Shown: one piece after another, positions 15,024-22,795 of the stretch
Position numbering within the stretch: position 1 is the first letter of the stretch
Layout of the letters: every line of letters starts with the position of its first letter
NCBI GenBank assembly: GCA_016928975.1
Contig: JAFGJR010000256.1
Coordinates: forward strand, 1 to 27,753
Reading direction: 5' to 3'
DNA: 27,753 nt
From: Sedimentisphaerales bacterium
Lineage (GTDB): Bacteria > Planctomycetota > Phycisphaerae > Sedimentisphaerales > SG8-4
Notes under the pieces: model-generated
Seen by the model: only the letters and a program-made list of their open reading frames with translations
What the model was told of the DNA's origin: nothing
The model's database searches: none
Translations under genes and position numbers: made by a program

Positions 15024-16040
15024 ATGAGGATGGGACGGACGCTCATCGCCTTCGTTGCTTTGCAGGCAGTTGTCGTCTCGGCAGGCGTGCCGATTGAGGT
15101 CGAGCTGCTTGACGTGAAGAAGATCTGGGATCAGGCCCCGCACAATGCGTTCACCGACCTGACGTTCTGGAAGGGCCAGTTCTGCTGCGCGTTCCGGGAA
15201 GGACGCGGCCATGTCTCGACGGACGGTCGTATCAGAGTCCTGAGCTCGAAAGATGCGGATGTGTGGACCTCTGCGGGACTGATCGAGCTGGCCGGCTACG
15301 ACCTGCGGGACGCGCACCTGTCCGTCACTCCAGACAACAGGTTGATGCTCCTGGGCGGGGCCGCACCGCGAAAGAAGGACAATCAGAGCGCCCCCACCGG
15401 CTCATTTGTCGCTTTCTCCAGCAATGGCACGGACTGGACCAAGCCGCAGATCGTCTCCGAGCCGGGTCGATGGTTGTGGTGCGTGACCTGGCACAAAGGC
15501 AAGGCCTACGGCGTCTCTTACTCCGCCTACCGAGGCACGACGCATTGTCTTGAACTGCTCACGAGCGACGACGGGATCACCTATCGATCGCTGGTTCCCA
15601 GGCTCTACGCAGAGGGCCGGCCGGGGGAAGTGACGTTGCGCTTCGACGCCGCCGACACGTGCTACGCCCTGGTTCGACGGGAGAAGCTGGACGACCACCC
15701 GTACAGCGCCGTCCTGGGAGTCAGTCGCGCCGATTACACGCAGTGGCAATGGCACGACCTCGGCCCCGACTTCAACAGCTTCGGCGGCCCGAATCTGATC
15801 CAACTGCCCTGCGGCCACTGGCTCGCCGCCGGCCGAATGCACCCCGACGGCGCCCACACCGCTCTCTGTCACATCGACATGACGAACCACAAGATGACCA
15901 AGCTCCTGAAGCTCCCCAGTGGCGGTGACACGAGCTATCCCGGCCTGCTCTGGCGCAATGACCTGCTCTATATGAGCTACTACTCGACCCACGAAGGCAA
16001 GACGAGCATCTACATCGCGAAGATCAAGGTCACCCTGTAG
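15024..16040 (+). CDS. secreted sialidase-superfamily beta-propeller protein
   Basis: A 338-residue protein with a signal peptide (MGRTLIAFVALQAVVVSAG, cleavage near residue 21). The rest is a repeating beta-propeller in which Asp-box-like turns can be seen (RVLSSKDADVW, AFSSNGTDW, LLTSDDGITY) and conserved Arg residues occur (FREGRGH, ALVRREK). This is the exo-sialidase/BNR-like fold, used by sialidases and by other glycoside-active or binding proteins. The classical sialidase RIP motif is not obvious, so I would not assign sialic acid as substrate. The start is ATG 15024 with GAGG upstream, giving a good signal peptide; longer in-frame extensions would read through the REP hairpins. It lies 207 bases after the DUF362 fusion, with the REP-like pair between them. 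Confidence 0.75.
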   Translation: MRMGRTLIAFVALQAVVVSAGVPIEVELLDVKKIWDQAPHNAFTDLTFWKGQFCCAFREGRGHVSTDGRIRVLSSKDADVWTSAGLIELAGYDLRDAHLSVTPDNRLMLLGGAAPRKKDNQSAPTGSFVAFSSNGTDWTKPQIVSEPGRWLWCVTWHKGKAYGVSYSAYRGTTHCLELLTSDDGITYRSLVPRLYAEGRPGEVTLRFDAADTCYALVRREKLDDHPYSAVLGVSRADYTQWQWHDLGPDFNSFGGPNLIQLPCGHWLAAGRMHPDGAHTALCHIDMTNHKMTKLLKLPSGGDTSYPGLLWRNDLLYMSYYSTHEGKTSIYIAKIKVTL

Positions 16041-16067
16041 GGTGTGCCACGCACACCGACCAGCTTG

Positions 16068-16241
16068 TCAACGGCTCCGTCCGTCTTCGTCGATCGTTTT
16101 GGAGCCTTCGGGCAAAGCGAAAGGCGACGGTTCATTGCCAAGCATGCGCCAGAAGTCAACAATGGATTGCTGACGACGCATGAGCGCGGCGGCACTGCGT
16201 TCACGGTGTCAAGAGCCTCTTCTCTAACTCTCTTCTCTTCA
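16068..16241 (-). pseudogene. hicA remnant plus unidentified coding-like segment
   Basis: Downstream of hicB, overlapping its stop by one base, the minus strand starts a frame MKRRELEKRLLTP and then stops (16242 down to about 16201). This resembles the first residues of HicA (MKRRELxxxLxxHGC), which normally follows a HicB of this type; none of the remaining HicA sequence is present. From about 16181 to 16068 another frame reads MRRQQSIVDFWRMLGNEPSP, then FALPEGSKTIDEDGRSR and a stop, which looks coding but which I cannot identify. I read the segment as a toxin gene cut off after about a dozen codons. Confidence 0.45.
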
Positions 16242-16457
16242 TCAGATCGCAATCGTCTCTTGAATGGCGTCATCGGGCAGACCGCGCCGAATATCCTCGA
16301 GCCGATCCTCCAGGATAAGAATGATTGCCTTTCTGAGACTCTCTTTGGCCTCCTCCACGGCTTCTCCCTGGCCGTTGGCGCCGGGAACCTCCGGGCAGAT
16401 TGCCCAATAGCCCCCTTCGGGAGCGCTCTCAATGATCGTCGTGAACTCACCCTTCAT
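16242..16457 (-). CDS. hicB: HicB-type antitoxin (apparently orphan)
   Basis: A 71-residue protein with the HicB partial-RNase-H-like fold: FTTIIESAPEGGYWAICPEV, the loop PGANGQGE and a helix EEAKESLRKAIILILE. It lacks a C-terminal DNA-binding domain, as in short HicB forms. HicB normally blocks the double-stranded-RNA-binding RNase HicA; here only a possible 5' stub of hicA follows (see 16068-16241). The start is ATG 16457, eight bases after AAAGGG. The protein may be a relic or could still neutralise HicA toxins encoded elsewhere in the genome. Confidence 0.8.
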   Translation of the reverse strand: MKGEFTTIIESAPEGGYWAICPEVPGANGQGEAVEEAKESLRKAIILILEDRLEDIRRGLPDDAIQETIAI

Positions 16458-16500
16458 GCGATGCCCTTTCCATGTGCCACACGCCCGCCCCTGTCGAAGC

Positions 16501-16839
16501 TCAGCGACGGCTCTTAGCCATCCGACGCGTTGACCTGCCAGATGCTCTCTTGCCGGACAACCCCCTTTTCACTTCGTTGAAAGCCGCCTCTTCCAATTGT
16601 ATCCGCTCCCGAAGGATATGCGTTACCCATTCGTTCAGGCCGGATGACCTGTGCAACCGAGCCAGAAAAGCTGCTCTCGCCGCAAGGTCGGAAGGAATGC
16701 TCAATGAAGACATCTTGGGTTTCTTCACACGGACGGCCTTTCCCCAGGCGGAACGGCTGTCCGCTTGAGCTGTCACAATCTTGTCAATCTCTTCTTCTGT
16801 CAAATGTCTCGCAGGTTTCTTTGTCGTCATATTGGCCAT
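16501..16839 (-). CDS. antitoxin of BrnT-like module (locus 3)
   Basis: A 112-residue protein beginning MANMTTKKPARHLTEEEIDK. Its middle contains PKMSSLSIPSDLAARAAFLA and SSGLNEWVTHILRERIQLEE, a ribbon-helix-helix-like DNA-binding region, and its C terminus is basic (SGKRASGRSTRRMAKSRR). It follows, and overlaps by 13 bases, a BrnT-like toxin gene, so it is the presumed antitoxin and autorepressor. ATG 16830 three codons in is an alternative start; neither has a strong ribosome site, which suggests translational coupling to the toxin. It is longer and more basic than the antitoxins at loci 1 and 2. Confidence 0.7.
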   Translation of the reverse strand: MANMTTKKPARHLTEEEIDKIVTAQADSRSAWGKAVRVKKPKMSSLSIPSDLAARAAFLARLHRSSGLNEWVTHILRERIQLEEAAFNEVKRGLSGKRASGRSTRRMAKSRR

Positions 16840-17078
16840 CCCGTAATGATTCGAATGACATTGTCTGGTTTCAGTTGGAAAATGGTCTTTAGCCGTCTGC
16901 CACCGGTGCTCATGCCAATCAGTTGGTACCGATCTTTGAATCTCTTGTTCCGCCGGACTTCGTATTCGGAAAAGAAGCACTCGACTGCTTCCTCGAAAGC
17001 AACACCATGATCGGCCAGCTTGTCACGCTCAAAGTCATACTCGAAGTTGGACGGCTGGAAAAGGTGCCAATTTACCAA
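16827..17078 (-). CDS. BrnT-like toxin (locus 3)
   Basis: An 83-residue protein with the BrnT layout: NFEYDFERDKLADHGVAFEE followed by AVECFFSEYEVRRN, DRYQLIGMSTGGRRLKTIFQ and a C-terminal LKPDNVIRIITGWPI. The FEYD..K...HGV start and RIITGW end match the subgroup whose members read RYQLIGRTxGGR. It is predicted to be an mRNA-cleaving RelE-fold toxin. No ATG precedes the homology; TTG 17078 has GGGAG four bases upstream and gives a normal length. It differs strongly from the toxins at loci 1 and 2, so the three modules arrived separately rather than by local duplication. Confidence 0.78.
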   Translation of the reverse strand: MVNWHLFQPSNFEYDFERDKLADHGVAFEEAVECFFSEYEVRRNKRFKDRYQLIGMSTGGRRLKTIFQLKPDNVIRIITGWPI

Positions 17079-17224
17079 GGTACTCCCTCATCTTCTCGAA
17101 GAGATATAGGCGTTGCGCGCCCTGCACTGTAGCTGACCACGCTCGTTTCGACGTAGACCCCGGATTTCATATCCCCCAGCATATCGCAAGCCACTCGGCT
17201 CCGTCAAGCAGCCAATGCTGTGGC

Positions 17225-17908
17225 TCACAGATGCCCGGCAGTGTGGGCTGTGCTTCCACCGACCCGAGCCTTCTTGAATCCGTCCGTGATGCGCAAGAGT
17301 ATCTTGTCCACTTGTCTCGGCGTCACCGGTATCTTGAAACGCATTGCCACATCATCCCTGATCCATTGGCAGCGCCGGACTAAGGTTAGGTACTCGTGGT
17401 CGGCCGGCTCTGCTTCAATTTTGGGGATTTGCCTGATAGACGGAGTTACCTTGCCCAGCGCACCTCTTGCCCTGCTGTCGTAGATGAAAAACAGGTCCGG
17501 TCGGTGGAAATGAAGGTACTTGCTTGCGAGCGCCCTCTTCTTCCAGCCTGTTATGTCCGCGAACAGGTCCATCAAACGCTTGTGAACAGCGACAACTTGG
17601 CCGAGTTCTCGCCAAGGATCGGTCATGCGATCTGGCAGCGAGGATAGCCATTGGTCCAAGGCGGATTCCTTTATCTTCTTCGCAACGGTGGTTTCATAGA
17701 AGTCATCAGAAGAGTCCCTGGCGTTCTTCCGTCGCTCAATGGCGGCGGCATAGGATCTCCCGATGAGCCAAACCTTGGCGATGATCGCATCTGGGCGATC
17801 ATGTCTGGGATGAGCATGGCAGAGCGAGTAGAGCACCTCGTTCCCCAAATCCCAAGGTGATGACCTCAGTGCGTAGTCAACGTCACCGCTGGTGAGTGGA
17901 TTCTTCAT
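17225..17908 (-). CDS. conserved protein of unknown function
   Basis: A 227-residue soluble protein without a signal peptide. Distinct blocks are VWLIGRSYAAAIERRKN, VVAVHKRLMDLFADITGWKK and the aromatic RALASKYLHFHRPDLFFIYD followed by SRARGALGK. I recall the pairing of RSYAAAIERR with SLASKYLHFHRP.LFFIYDSRA from uncharacterised proteins scattered among bacteria, usually in accessory DNA; no activity is known to me. The conserved His, Arg and Asp residues (HFHRP, YDSRA) could form a catalytic or nucleotide-binding centre, which is speculation. AGGAGG lies unusually close (two bases) to ATG 17908; an upstream GTG at 17929 is an alternative. It sits between a TA locus and the first GH120-like gene. 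Confidence 0.65.
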   Translation of the reverse strand: MKNPLTSGDVDYALRSSPWDLGNEVLYSLCHAHPRHDRPDAIIAKVWLIGRSYAAAIERRKNARDSSDDFYETTVAKKIKESALDQWLSSLPDRMTDPWRELGQVVAVHKRLMDLFADITGWKKRALASKYLHFHRPDLFFIYDSRARGALGKVTPSIRQIPKIEAEPADHEYLTLVRRCQWIRDDVAMRFKIPVTPRQVDKILLRITDGFKKARVGGSTAHTAGHL

Positions 17909-17922
17909 GGCCTCCTGTCCGC

Positions 17923-20160
17923 TTACCACACTCTCACAACGAGCTTTCCCTGGCCCGGATTCTCGAAGGGGCCGGGGGTGGGGTTCTTCTCTGATCTCTT
18001 CTTGCCGAAGTAGTCTGTGCCGACCGTCAAGGGCGAGCCCTCGGGGCGTTCGTAGGGCAGGTCCGGGACTTTCGCCCTTCCGAGCAGGTCGGTTGTGACA
18101 AGTTGACGCGGCTGTTTGTCGGCCTGCATGTTGTCGAGCGTGATGTGGAGATAGAGGCCGTCCTGCTCTTCGACCAGCTTGATCTCGGGGTCGAACTGCA
18201 GCCGCACGAGCGGGTTCTGCTCCGCTTTGGCGGGCTGGGCGCCTTTGAGGAAGACGTTGCCGGCCATTTGCATCGGCCGCGTGGCCTTGTCGTAGGGAGC
18301 CAGGCCGTTGGGACCCACGAAGATGTTGTTGAAGTACCGGTCGTCGCCGCCCTCGATTCTTTGCAGGCCCGCAACCTCGGTGCTGTGGGCCTTGTGGAAC
18401 GGGGTCTCGCGCGACAGCTCGGGATGAGGATCGATGGGACCGGCAAACAGATTGTGCACGTAGGCACCGCCCTCGGACATGTCCAACAGCGCGCGGCCCG
18501 AAAGGAAGAGGTTATTATCGACCAGGAATGGGCCGTGATCGACCTCTACGAAGAGCCCGGTGTCGTTGTCGTGGAAGAGGTTCCGTGTGACGCGCGTGCC
18601 CTGCGCCATCCAGTCCAGCCAGATCGCCAGGCACGTGCGGTAGATGTGGTTGTGGCTGATCTCGGTGTCGATCGCGCCGTGAATCTTGATGCCGGCCATC
18701 TCCGCGCCGGAGAACAGCCGCCGCATGTGGATGTCGTGAATGACGTTGCCGGTGATCGTGCAGAACACGGCGCCCATGCTCCCGACGAGGCCCGCCTGCT
18801 CGCAATACGAGATGTGATTGTTGCGCACGACGTGGTGGCCGATGTTGTCCTTCGACCAGCCGTTCTTCAGGGCGCGGTTGATCGTCTCGACGTAGCCCTC
18901 GGCGGTGTTCTGCGACGTGTTGTCATATCGGTCGCCGTACTTGCCGAGCGTGACGCCCACGCAGGTCGAGTAACGAATCTCGTTATCCTCGATGATCCAG
19001 CCCTTGCTCCAGTGTGTGCCGATCAGGCCGACCTGCTCGGCGGTGGGTGGCGCCCAGGGCGTGGCAGCGTGCTCCATCGTGAAGCCACGCACCGTGATGA
19101 AATTGATGAAGGGCTTATCCGGGTAGAACACCGCCCGACGAACGTTGATCTCCACCTGAGCCTCGTTCGGATTGAGGTCCTTGAATTGCGCCCAGATCGT
19201 CGTGTTCGTCCCGTCCACCTGAGCGAACCACAGTGGCGCATCCGTGGGCTTCGACCGTGGCCCCTTGAATACAAGGAACAGCGTCTTGACGCCGCTGGTG
19301 GGCTTGGTCTTCACGTCGAACGAGCGCCACGATTGCCAGCCGCCCGTGTTCGGGACGGAGCACGTGCCCAGCAGCTCTCCATCCGGCTTGTCCAGACGAA
19401 CCTCGATGATCCCGCCGGTCGTTTCAGAGGCGGCGCGAATCTCGATCTTCGCGGCATCCTGGCCGAAATCGACTCGTTCGTACCGGACCCAGTCGCCGGT
19501 GTTGACCCAGCCGATGCATTCGCCGCCCTCGGAGCAGGCCGCTTTCTGAATGCCTTCCTGGGTTGTGAAACTCGCCGCAGGAACCCGGCCCCCCTGCCCG
19601 ACTTGTAGCCAGGCCACGTTCAGCAGATATTGTCCCTCCCCCGGCCCATATCCCAGAGCCTGCCCGGCGGGTTTGAGCACGTCGTCCAGCTTCGCCGCTT
19701 CGACGAGCCAGTGGCCATCGAGGTACACGACTCCCGTGTGGTGATTGCGCCCCTTGGGGTCGAACCAGTCGCCACGAATCAGGTCACTGTACGGATTGAA
19801 GCCTCCGAAGAAGCTGTTGGGGATCGTGACCTTCCACGTGTCGTTCTGGTCCTTCTGCCACCCCTTGACGATTTCGGAGCCCTTGATAGTGACTTTCTCG
19901 CCGGGTGCAGCCTGGTAAGTTATCCGCTTCTGATCCGATTCGCCCCCGCGAGGCGGCGTGACCCGTTCCCGATAGGTCCCCGCATGGACGATGATTACAT
20001 CGCCGGCCTGCGCCCGTTGAGCCGCCGACGAGATCGTCTTGAGCGGCTTGGACGCCGAGCCGTCATTCGTATCGAGTCCTGTCACCGAGACATGGTACTC
20101 CCTGGCAACAAGTGTCCGGGCGAGCAACGCGATCAGCACGATCAAGGCTGCCTTCCTCAT
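17923..20160 (-). CDS. secreted GH120-like beta-xylosidase with inserted CBM6
   Basis: A 745-residue protein with a signal peptide (MRKAALIVLIALLARTLVA) followed by the GH120-type start EYHVSVTGLDTNDGSASKP, then VHAGTYRERVTPPRGGE and NSFFGGFNPYSD. It then has a CBM6-like beta sandwich (about residues 197-305, GWVNTGDWVRYERVDFG to TLFLVFKGP), and the right-handed beta-helix resumes (TIWAQFKDLNPNEAQVEINV, MEHAATPWAPPTAEQ, HWSKGWIIEDNEI). Asp516 (IWLDWMAQGTR) and Glu539 (FVEVDHGP) are 23 residues apart, exactly the spacing I recall for Asp382 and Glu405, nucleophile and acid/base of the Thermoanaerobacterium GH120 beta-xylosidase. It should release xylose from xylo-oligosaccharides outside the cytoplasm. 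The start is ATG 20160, with AAAGGG upstream and a good promoter at 20218-20246. Confidence 0.85.
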   Translation of the reverse strand: MRKAALIVLIALLARTLVAREYHVSVTGLDTNDGSASKPLKTISSAAQRAQAGDVIIVHAGTYRERVTPPRGGESDQKRITYQAAPGEKVTIKGSEIVKGWQKDQNDTWKVTIPNSFFGGFNPYSDLIRGDWFDPKGRNHHTGVVYLDGHWLVEAAKLDDVLKPAGQALGYGPGEGQYLLNVAWLQVGQGGRVPAASFTTQEGIQKAACSEGGECIGWVNTGDWVRYERVDFGQDAAKIEIRAASETTGGIIEVRLDKPDGELLGTCSVPNTGGWQSWRSFDVKTKPTSGVKTLFLVFKGPRSKPTDAPLWFAQVDGTNTTIWAQFKDLNPNEAQVEINVRRAVFYPDKPFINFITVRGFTMEHAATPWAPPTAEQVGLIGTHWSKGWIIEDNEIRYSTCVGVTLGKYGDRYDNTSQNTAEGYVETINRALKNGWSKDNIGHHVVRNNHISYCEQAGLVGSMGAVFCTITGNVIHDIHMRRLFSGAEMAGIKIHGAIDTEISHNHIYRTCLAIWLDWMAQGTRVTRNLFHDNDTGLFVEVDHGPFLVDNNLFLSGRALLDMSEGGAYVHNLFAGPIDPHPELSRETPFHKAHSTEVAGLQRIEGGDDRYFNNIFVGPNGLAPYDKATRPMQMAGNVFLKGAQPAKAEQNPLVRLQFDPEIKLVEEQDGLYLHITLDNMQADKQPRQLVTTDLLGRAKVPDLPYERPEGSPLTVGTDYFGKKRSEKNPTPGPFENPGQGKLVVRVW

Positions 20161-20217
20161 ATCCACATCCCTTTCCTGTATTTGCCAAGCTTCTGACTTT
20201 CCAGAACTCACACCAGG

Positions 20218-20246
20218 AGCATAGCTCGCCAAGTCACGCAGGTCAA
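20218..20246 (-). promoter_or_regulatory. candidate sigma70 promoter of GH120-like gene 1
   Basis: The minus strand reads TTGACC (20241-20246), 17 bases, TATGCT (20218-20223). Both boxes are close to consensus. It lies downstream of the preceding gene's stop codon (20296), implying that the xylosidase is transcribed on its own with a leader of about 50 bases. A 7-base inverted repeat (CAACGCC/GGCGTTG, 20266-20289) without a T-run sits between the two genes. Confidence 0.55.
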
Positions 20247-20295
20247 GTTGCCACGCGGCCGCGCACAACGCCCAATGGCTACGGCGTTGGAGGTG

Positions 20296-22026
20296 TCAGC
20301 GCTTCGGCACCGGCATCCTGCGAACACTGACGGAAAGGGAGTCCGTGCTGGCCCCGTCGTCGTCGGTCGCCCGCGCGACCAACTCGACACCGAGAAGCAA
20401 ACCAAGTGCATCAGGCGTCCAGTCCATCGCCCAGCCGTCGCTGCTGTTGGTGTCCTCGCCGATCTTCTCGCCGTTGGCGAAAAACTCCACCTTCACGACG
20501 AGCCCGTCTACGTCCGACGCCTCGGCTTCAGTTCTCATCGTCTTGGGCAATGAACTGAACACGGTCGTATCCACCGGAGATGTGATAGCGACTGTTGGCG
20601 GCTGGTTGCCCGCCTGCCCGCCCTCGCTCAGACTGGCGTAGGCGGTTCCGCCGTAGGCGCCGAGGTTGATCCGCCCACCGTTGGGCTTGGGCTCTTTCGA
20701 GTGGTCGGATTGCGGGTCCCCAGCGTTGATGCAAAGGCTGGTGACCTTGTCCAGGACCCACACATCGTGCTTCGGCCAGTAACGGCCGCGCTCGCTCCGC
20801 AGGTGGAAGTCCCTGCCGTTGGGATCGACGAAGAGCGGGTCGCTGCTGAAGTCGCCTGTGCCCGGTGTCTGGCGCTGAATGCAACTGTAGCGAGCCTGAG
20901 ATTCGAACAGATCGTCGCCGATGTTGTACCAGAAGATGCAGTTGACGACATCGGGCGCGGCCTGTGCGTAGGCTTCCAGGCCGTACTTGTTCCCGACGAC
21001 GGTCAGATTTCGAATCGTCGGCGAGCTGCCCACGAGGAAGAGGCCGAGGAAGCTGTCGCGGATAACGAAGTTCTCCAGGACGCTGTCAGGTCCTTCGTCC
21101 GAGTAGAACGACACGGCGAATTCGGCCCCGACCGCCAAGACCGCGGCGTCCTCGGCGCTGCGAACGGTGATCGCCTTGCCCAGGAAATTGATCGGCTGGC
21201 GATAAACGCCTGGGTACACGAGGACTGTATCGCCGTCAGTGGCCGCATCGATTCCCTTCTGGATGGCGGCGAACGCGGTGTTGAGGCTCAGCCCGTCATT
21301 GTTGTCGTTGCCCCTCTTGCCATCGACGCAATAGACCGACGGCCTGGGCCCTTCGCGCGTCGTGAAGCTCCAGACCGGGCCGCGGATCACGCCGCCCGGT
21401 GGGCGAGAACGCACCACCTCATCGACGCGCCAGTAGTATGTCGTGCCCAGGCTCAGGGTCCCGGGGTCATACTCAGGGGCTGCCTGATTGCCCTTGAACG
21501 TGTCGCCGGCGCCCTGGACGATCAGGGTTTCGTCGAGGCCAAGATAGACGTTATGTGCAATGGCACCGCTGCCGGGCGACCACGTGAGCTTCACATTCGG
21601 GTCCACGCCTGTGGCGCCGTCGGCCGGACTGGGATTGCTCGCGGCGTACCCCAGCGTCGTGAAGCTCCAGACGTCTCCGGTGTGGATCGTGGTCATGTCG
21701 GCTTCGATCTCATCGATCCGCCAGTAATAGGTGGTCGCCGGCGTCAGGGCCTCAGGATAGAAGTACATCGACGTGACGGCGGACCGGCGGCCTCTGAGCT
21801 CCGCCGGTCCCGGCTGCGGATTGGTGCCGACGTACACATCGTGGAAGACCGCCGTGGCGCCCGGCGTCCATCGCAGCAACGGCAGGGTCACCCCGGTCGC
21901 ACCATCGGCCGGCACAGGGTTGGTCGCTTTCAGTTCGGCCGCCGCACCGCCCCCTGTCGGGAACCCTGCCAACAGAATCCCGGCCGTAACGGCCACAATC
22001 ATCGCGAACGCTCGTCTGCTCTCCAT
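20296..22026 (-). CDS. secreted FN3-like / beta-helix / Ig-like exoprotein
   Basis: A 576-residue protein with a signal peptide (RAFAMIVAVTAGILLAGF, cleavage near AAA at residue 30). Two FN3-like modules follow (about 33-130 and 131-230; each has NPxPADGATGV, a W-containing strand and TTYYWRxDE, ending VWSFTT). Next is a right-handed beta-helix of the DUF1565 type (about 234-470, VYCVDGKRGNDNNDGLSLNT, GDTVLVYPGVY, LGAYGGTAYA). The last part is a Big_7-like Ig domain (about 478-572, VAITSPVDTTVFSS, VVKVEFFANGEKIGEDTNSS). The architecture is characteristic of planctomycete extracellular proteins. No catalytic residues are assigned; carbohydrate binding or lyase-like activity is possible. The start is ATG 22026, nine bases after AAAGGG. 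It precedes GH120-like gene 1 on the same strand with a 135-base gap. Confidence 0.82.
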   Translation of the reverse strand: MESRRAFAMIVAVTAGILLAGFPTGGGAAAELKATNPVPADGATGVTLPLLRWTPGATAVFHDVYVGTNPQPGPAELRGRRSAVTSMYFYPEALTPATTYYWRIDEIEADMTTIHTGDVWSFTTLGYAASNPSPADGATGVDPNVKLTWSPGSGAIAHNVYLGLDETLIVQGAGDTFKGNQAAPEYDPGTLSLGTTYYWRVDEVVRSRPPGGVIRGPVWSFTTREGPRPSVYCVDGKRGNDNNDGLSLNTAFAAIQKGIDAATDGDTVLVYPGVYRQPINFLGKAITVRSAEDAAVLAVGAEFAVSFYSDEGPDSVLENFVIRDSFLGLFLVGSSPTIRNLTVVGNKYGLEAYAQAAPDVVNCIFWYNIGDDLFESQARYSCIQRQTPGTGDFSSDPLFVDPNGRDFHLRSERGRYWPKHDVWVLDKVTSLCINAGDPQSDHSKEPKPNGGRINLGAYGGTAYASLSEGGQAGNQPPTVAITSPVDTTVFSSLPKTMRTEAEASDVDGLVVKVEFFANGEKIGEDTNSSDGWAMDWTPDALGLLLGVELVARATDDDGASTDSLSVSVRRMPVPKR

Positions 22027-22390
22027 GGTTCCGCCCTTTCACATCTCTGTCGCCAATGAGTGACGCAGACACCATGCCTGCGTGGAACTGGCCATGTGGG
22101 TAACGAGTGCCCGGTCTCCGTGCGTCATACGCACAATACGCGACGCTATGCCGCGTCGGCACACGAGGATGCACTCATCTCGAAGGCAGGAGCGATATGA
22201 AAGGAAAAGCCAGTATGATAACGAAGAGCATATGATAGCGACGTATGTCCTGCCTTCGCGCTTTCACCAGCTATTATTTTACCGGCGCGAACCCACGCCG
22301 TGCAAGAAGAACTCTCCGGAAAATGAGGCATAGAATGCGAACTGACTCAGATGGACAGAGTGTCCCCCTTCTCTATCCCGACCATCGGTG
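22027..22390. other. gene-free spacer with a palindrome and a weak promoter
   Basis: I see no convincing gene here. It holds a perfect hairpin-forming palindrome, GTGCGT-CAT-ACGCAC (22120-22134), a possible operator. A minus-strand promoter-like pair TTGCAC-18-TAAAAT (-35 at 22300-22305, -10 at 22276-22281) could serve the exoprotein gene, with a leader of about 245 bases. The vapC stop codon bounds it on the right. Confidence 0.4.
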
Positions 22391-22795
22391 TCAAGCACAG
22401 ACCCAGTTCTCAACTCGCAAACCCTCGATTCGCCCAAATTCTCTCTCGTTGTTGGTTACCAGAATCAGGTTGTGCGATTCTGCCTGTGCCGCCAGCAGCA
22501 TATCCATGGGTCCGACAGGCTTTCCCCTGGCCTCCAGCGATGTTCGGATCTGACCATACGCCATGAAAGCCTTCTGATCGAAGTCGAGAATCCCGAAGGG
22601 GAAGAGGAACTCCAGCAGTGCGATCCGGTTGCGCTCGGGGTACCCGCTGCGCGCCACTCCGTACTCAAGCTCGGCAACGGTGATCGTGGAGATGGCAATC
22701 TGCTCCGGCCGTTTCGATTGCACTCGCTTCAGTACGACCGACGGCTTCTTGTTGATGATGTAGATGCAGGTGTTCGTATCGAGCAAGTAGTTCAT
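22391..22795 (-). CDS. vapC: VapC ribonuclease toxin (PIN domain)
   Basis: A complete 134-residue PIN-domain toxin. The first strand NYLLDTNTCIYI carries Asp6, ITVAELEYG carries Glu42, GPMDMLLAAQA carries Asp98, and the C terminus has LVTNNEREFGRIEGL. This matches VapC proteins such as those that cleave tRNA or rRNA using Mg2+; the specific target cannot be read from sequence. The start ATG 22795 overlaps the vapB stop by four bases (ATGA), so the two are translationally coupled. Unlike the PIN remnant at 6751-7197, all N-terminal residues are present. It belongs to a different PIN subgroup with an AbrB-type antitoxin. Confidence 0.92.
   Translation of the reverse strand: MNYLLDTNTCIYIINKKPSVVLKRVQSKRPEQIAISTITVAELEYGVARSGYPERNRIALLEFLFPFGILDFDQKAFMAYGQIRTSLEARGKPVGPMDMLLAAQAESHNLILVTNNEREFGRIEGLRVENWVCA

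Noticed and set aside
14136..15317. 393-codon minus-strand frame across the end of the fusion gene and the REP-like hairpins
   Set aside because: It runs through the intergenic hairpins and opposite two well-supported genes, and its translation is compositionally biased.
18103..19608. 501-codon plus-strand frame opposite GH120-like gene 1
   Set aside because: It is an antisense shadow with Val/Asp/Arg/His-biased composition. The minus-strand frame has a signal peptide, conserved motifs and a promoter.
20701..22059. 452-codon plus-strand frame opposite the FN3-like/beta-helix exoprotein
   Set aside because: It is a shadow frame, Arg/Val/Asp-rich and without recognisable domains; the minus-strand gene explains the coding signal.
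22082..22333. 83-codon plus-strand frame in the spacer upstream of the exoprotein
   Set aside because: There is no ribosome site or family resemblance; it is rich in Arg, Ser and Pro, as expected for chance frames.
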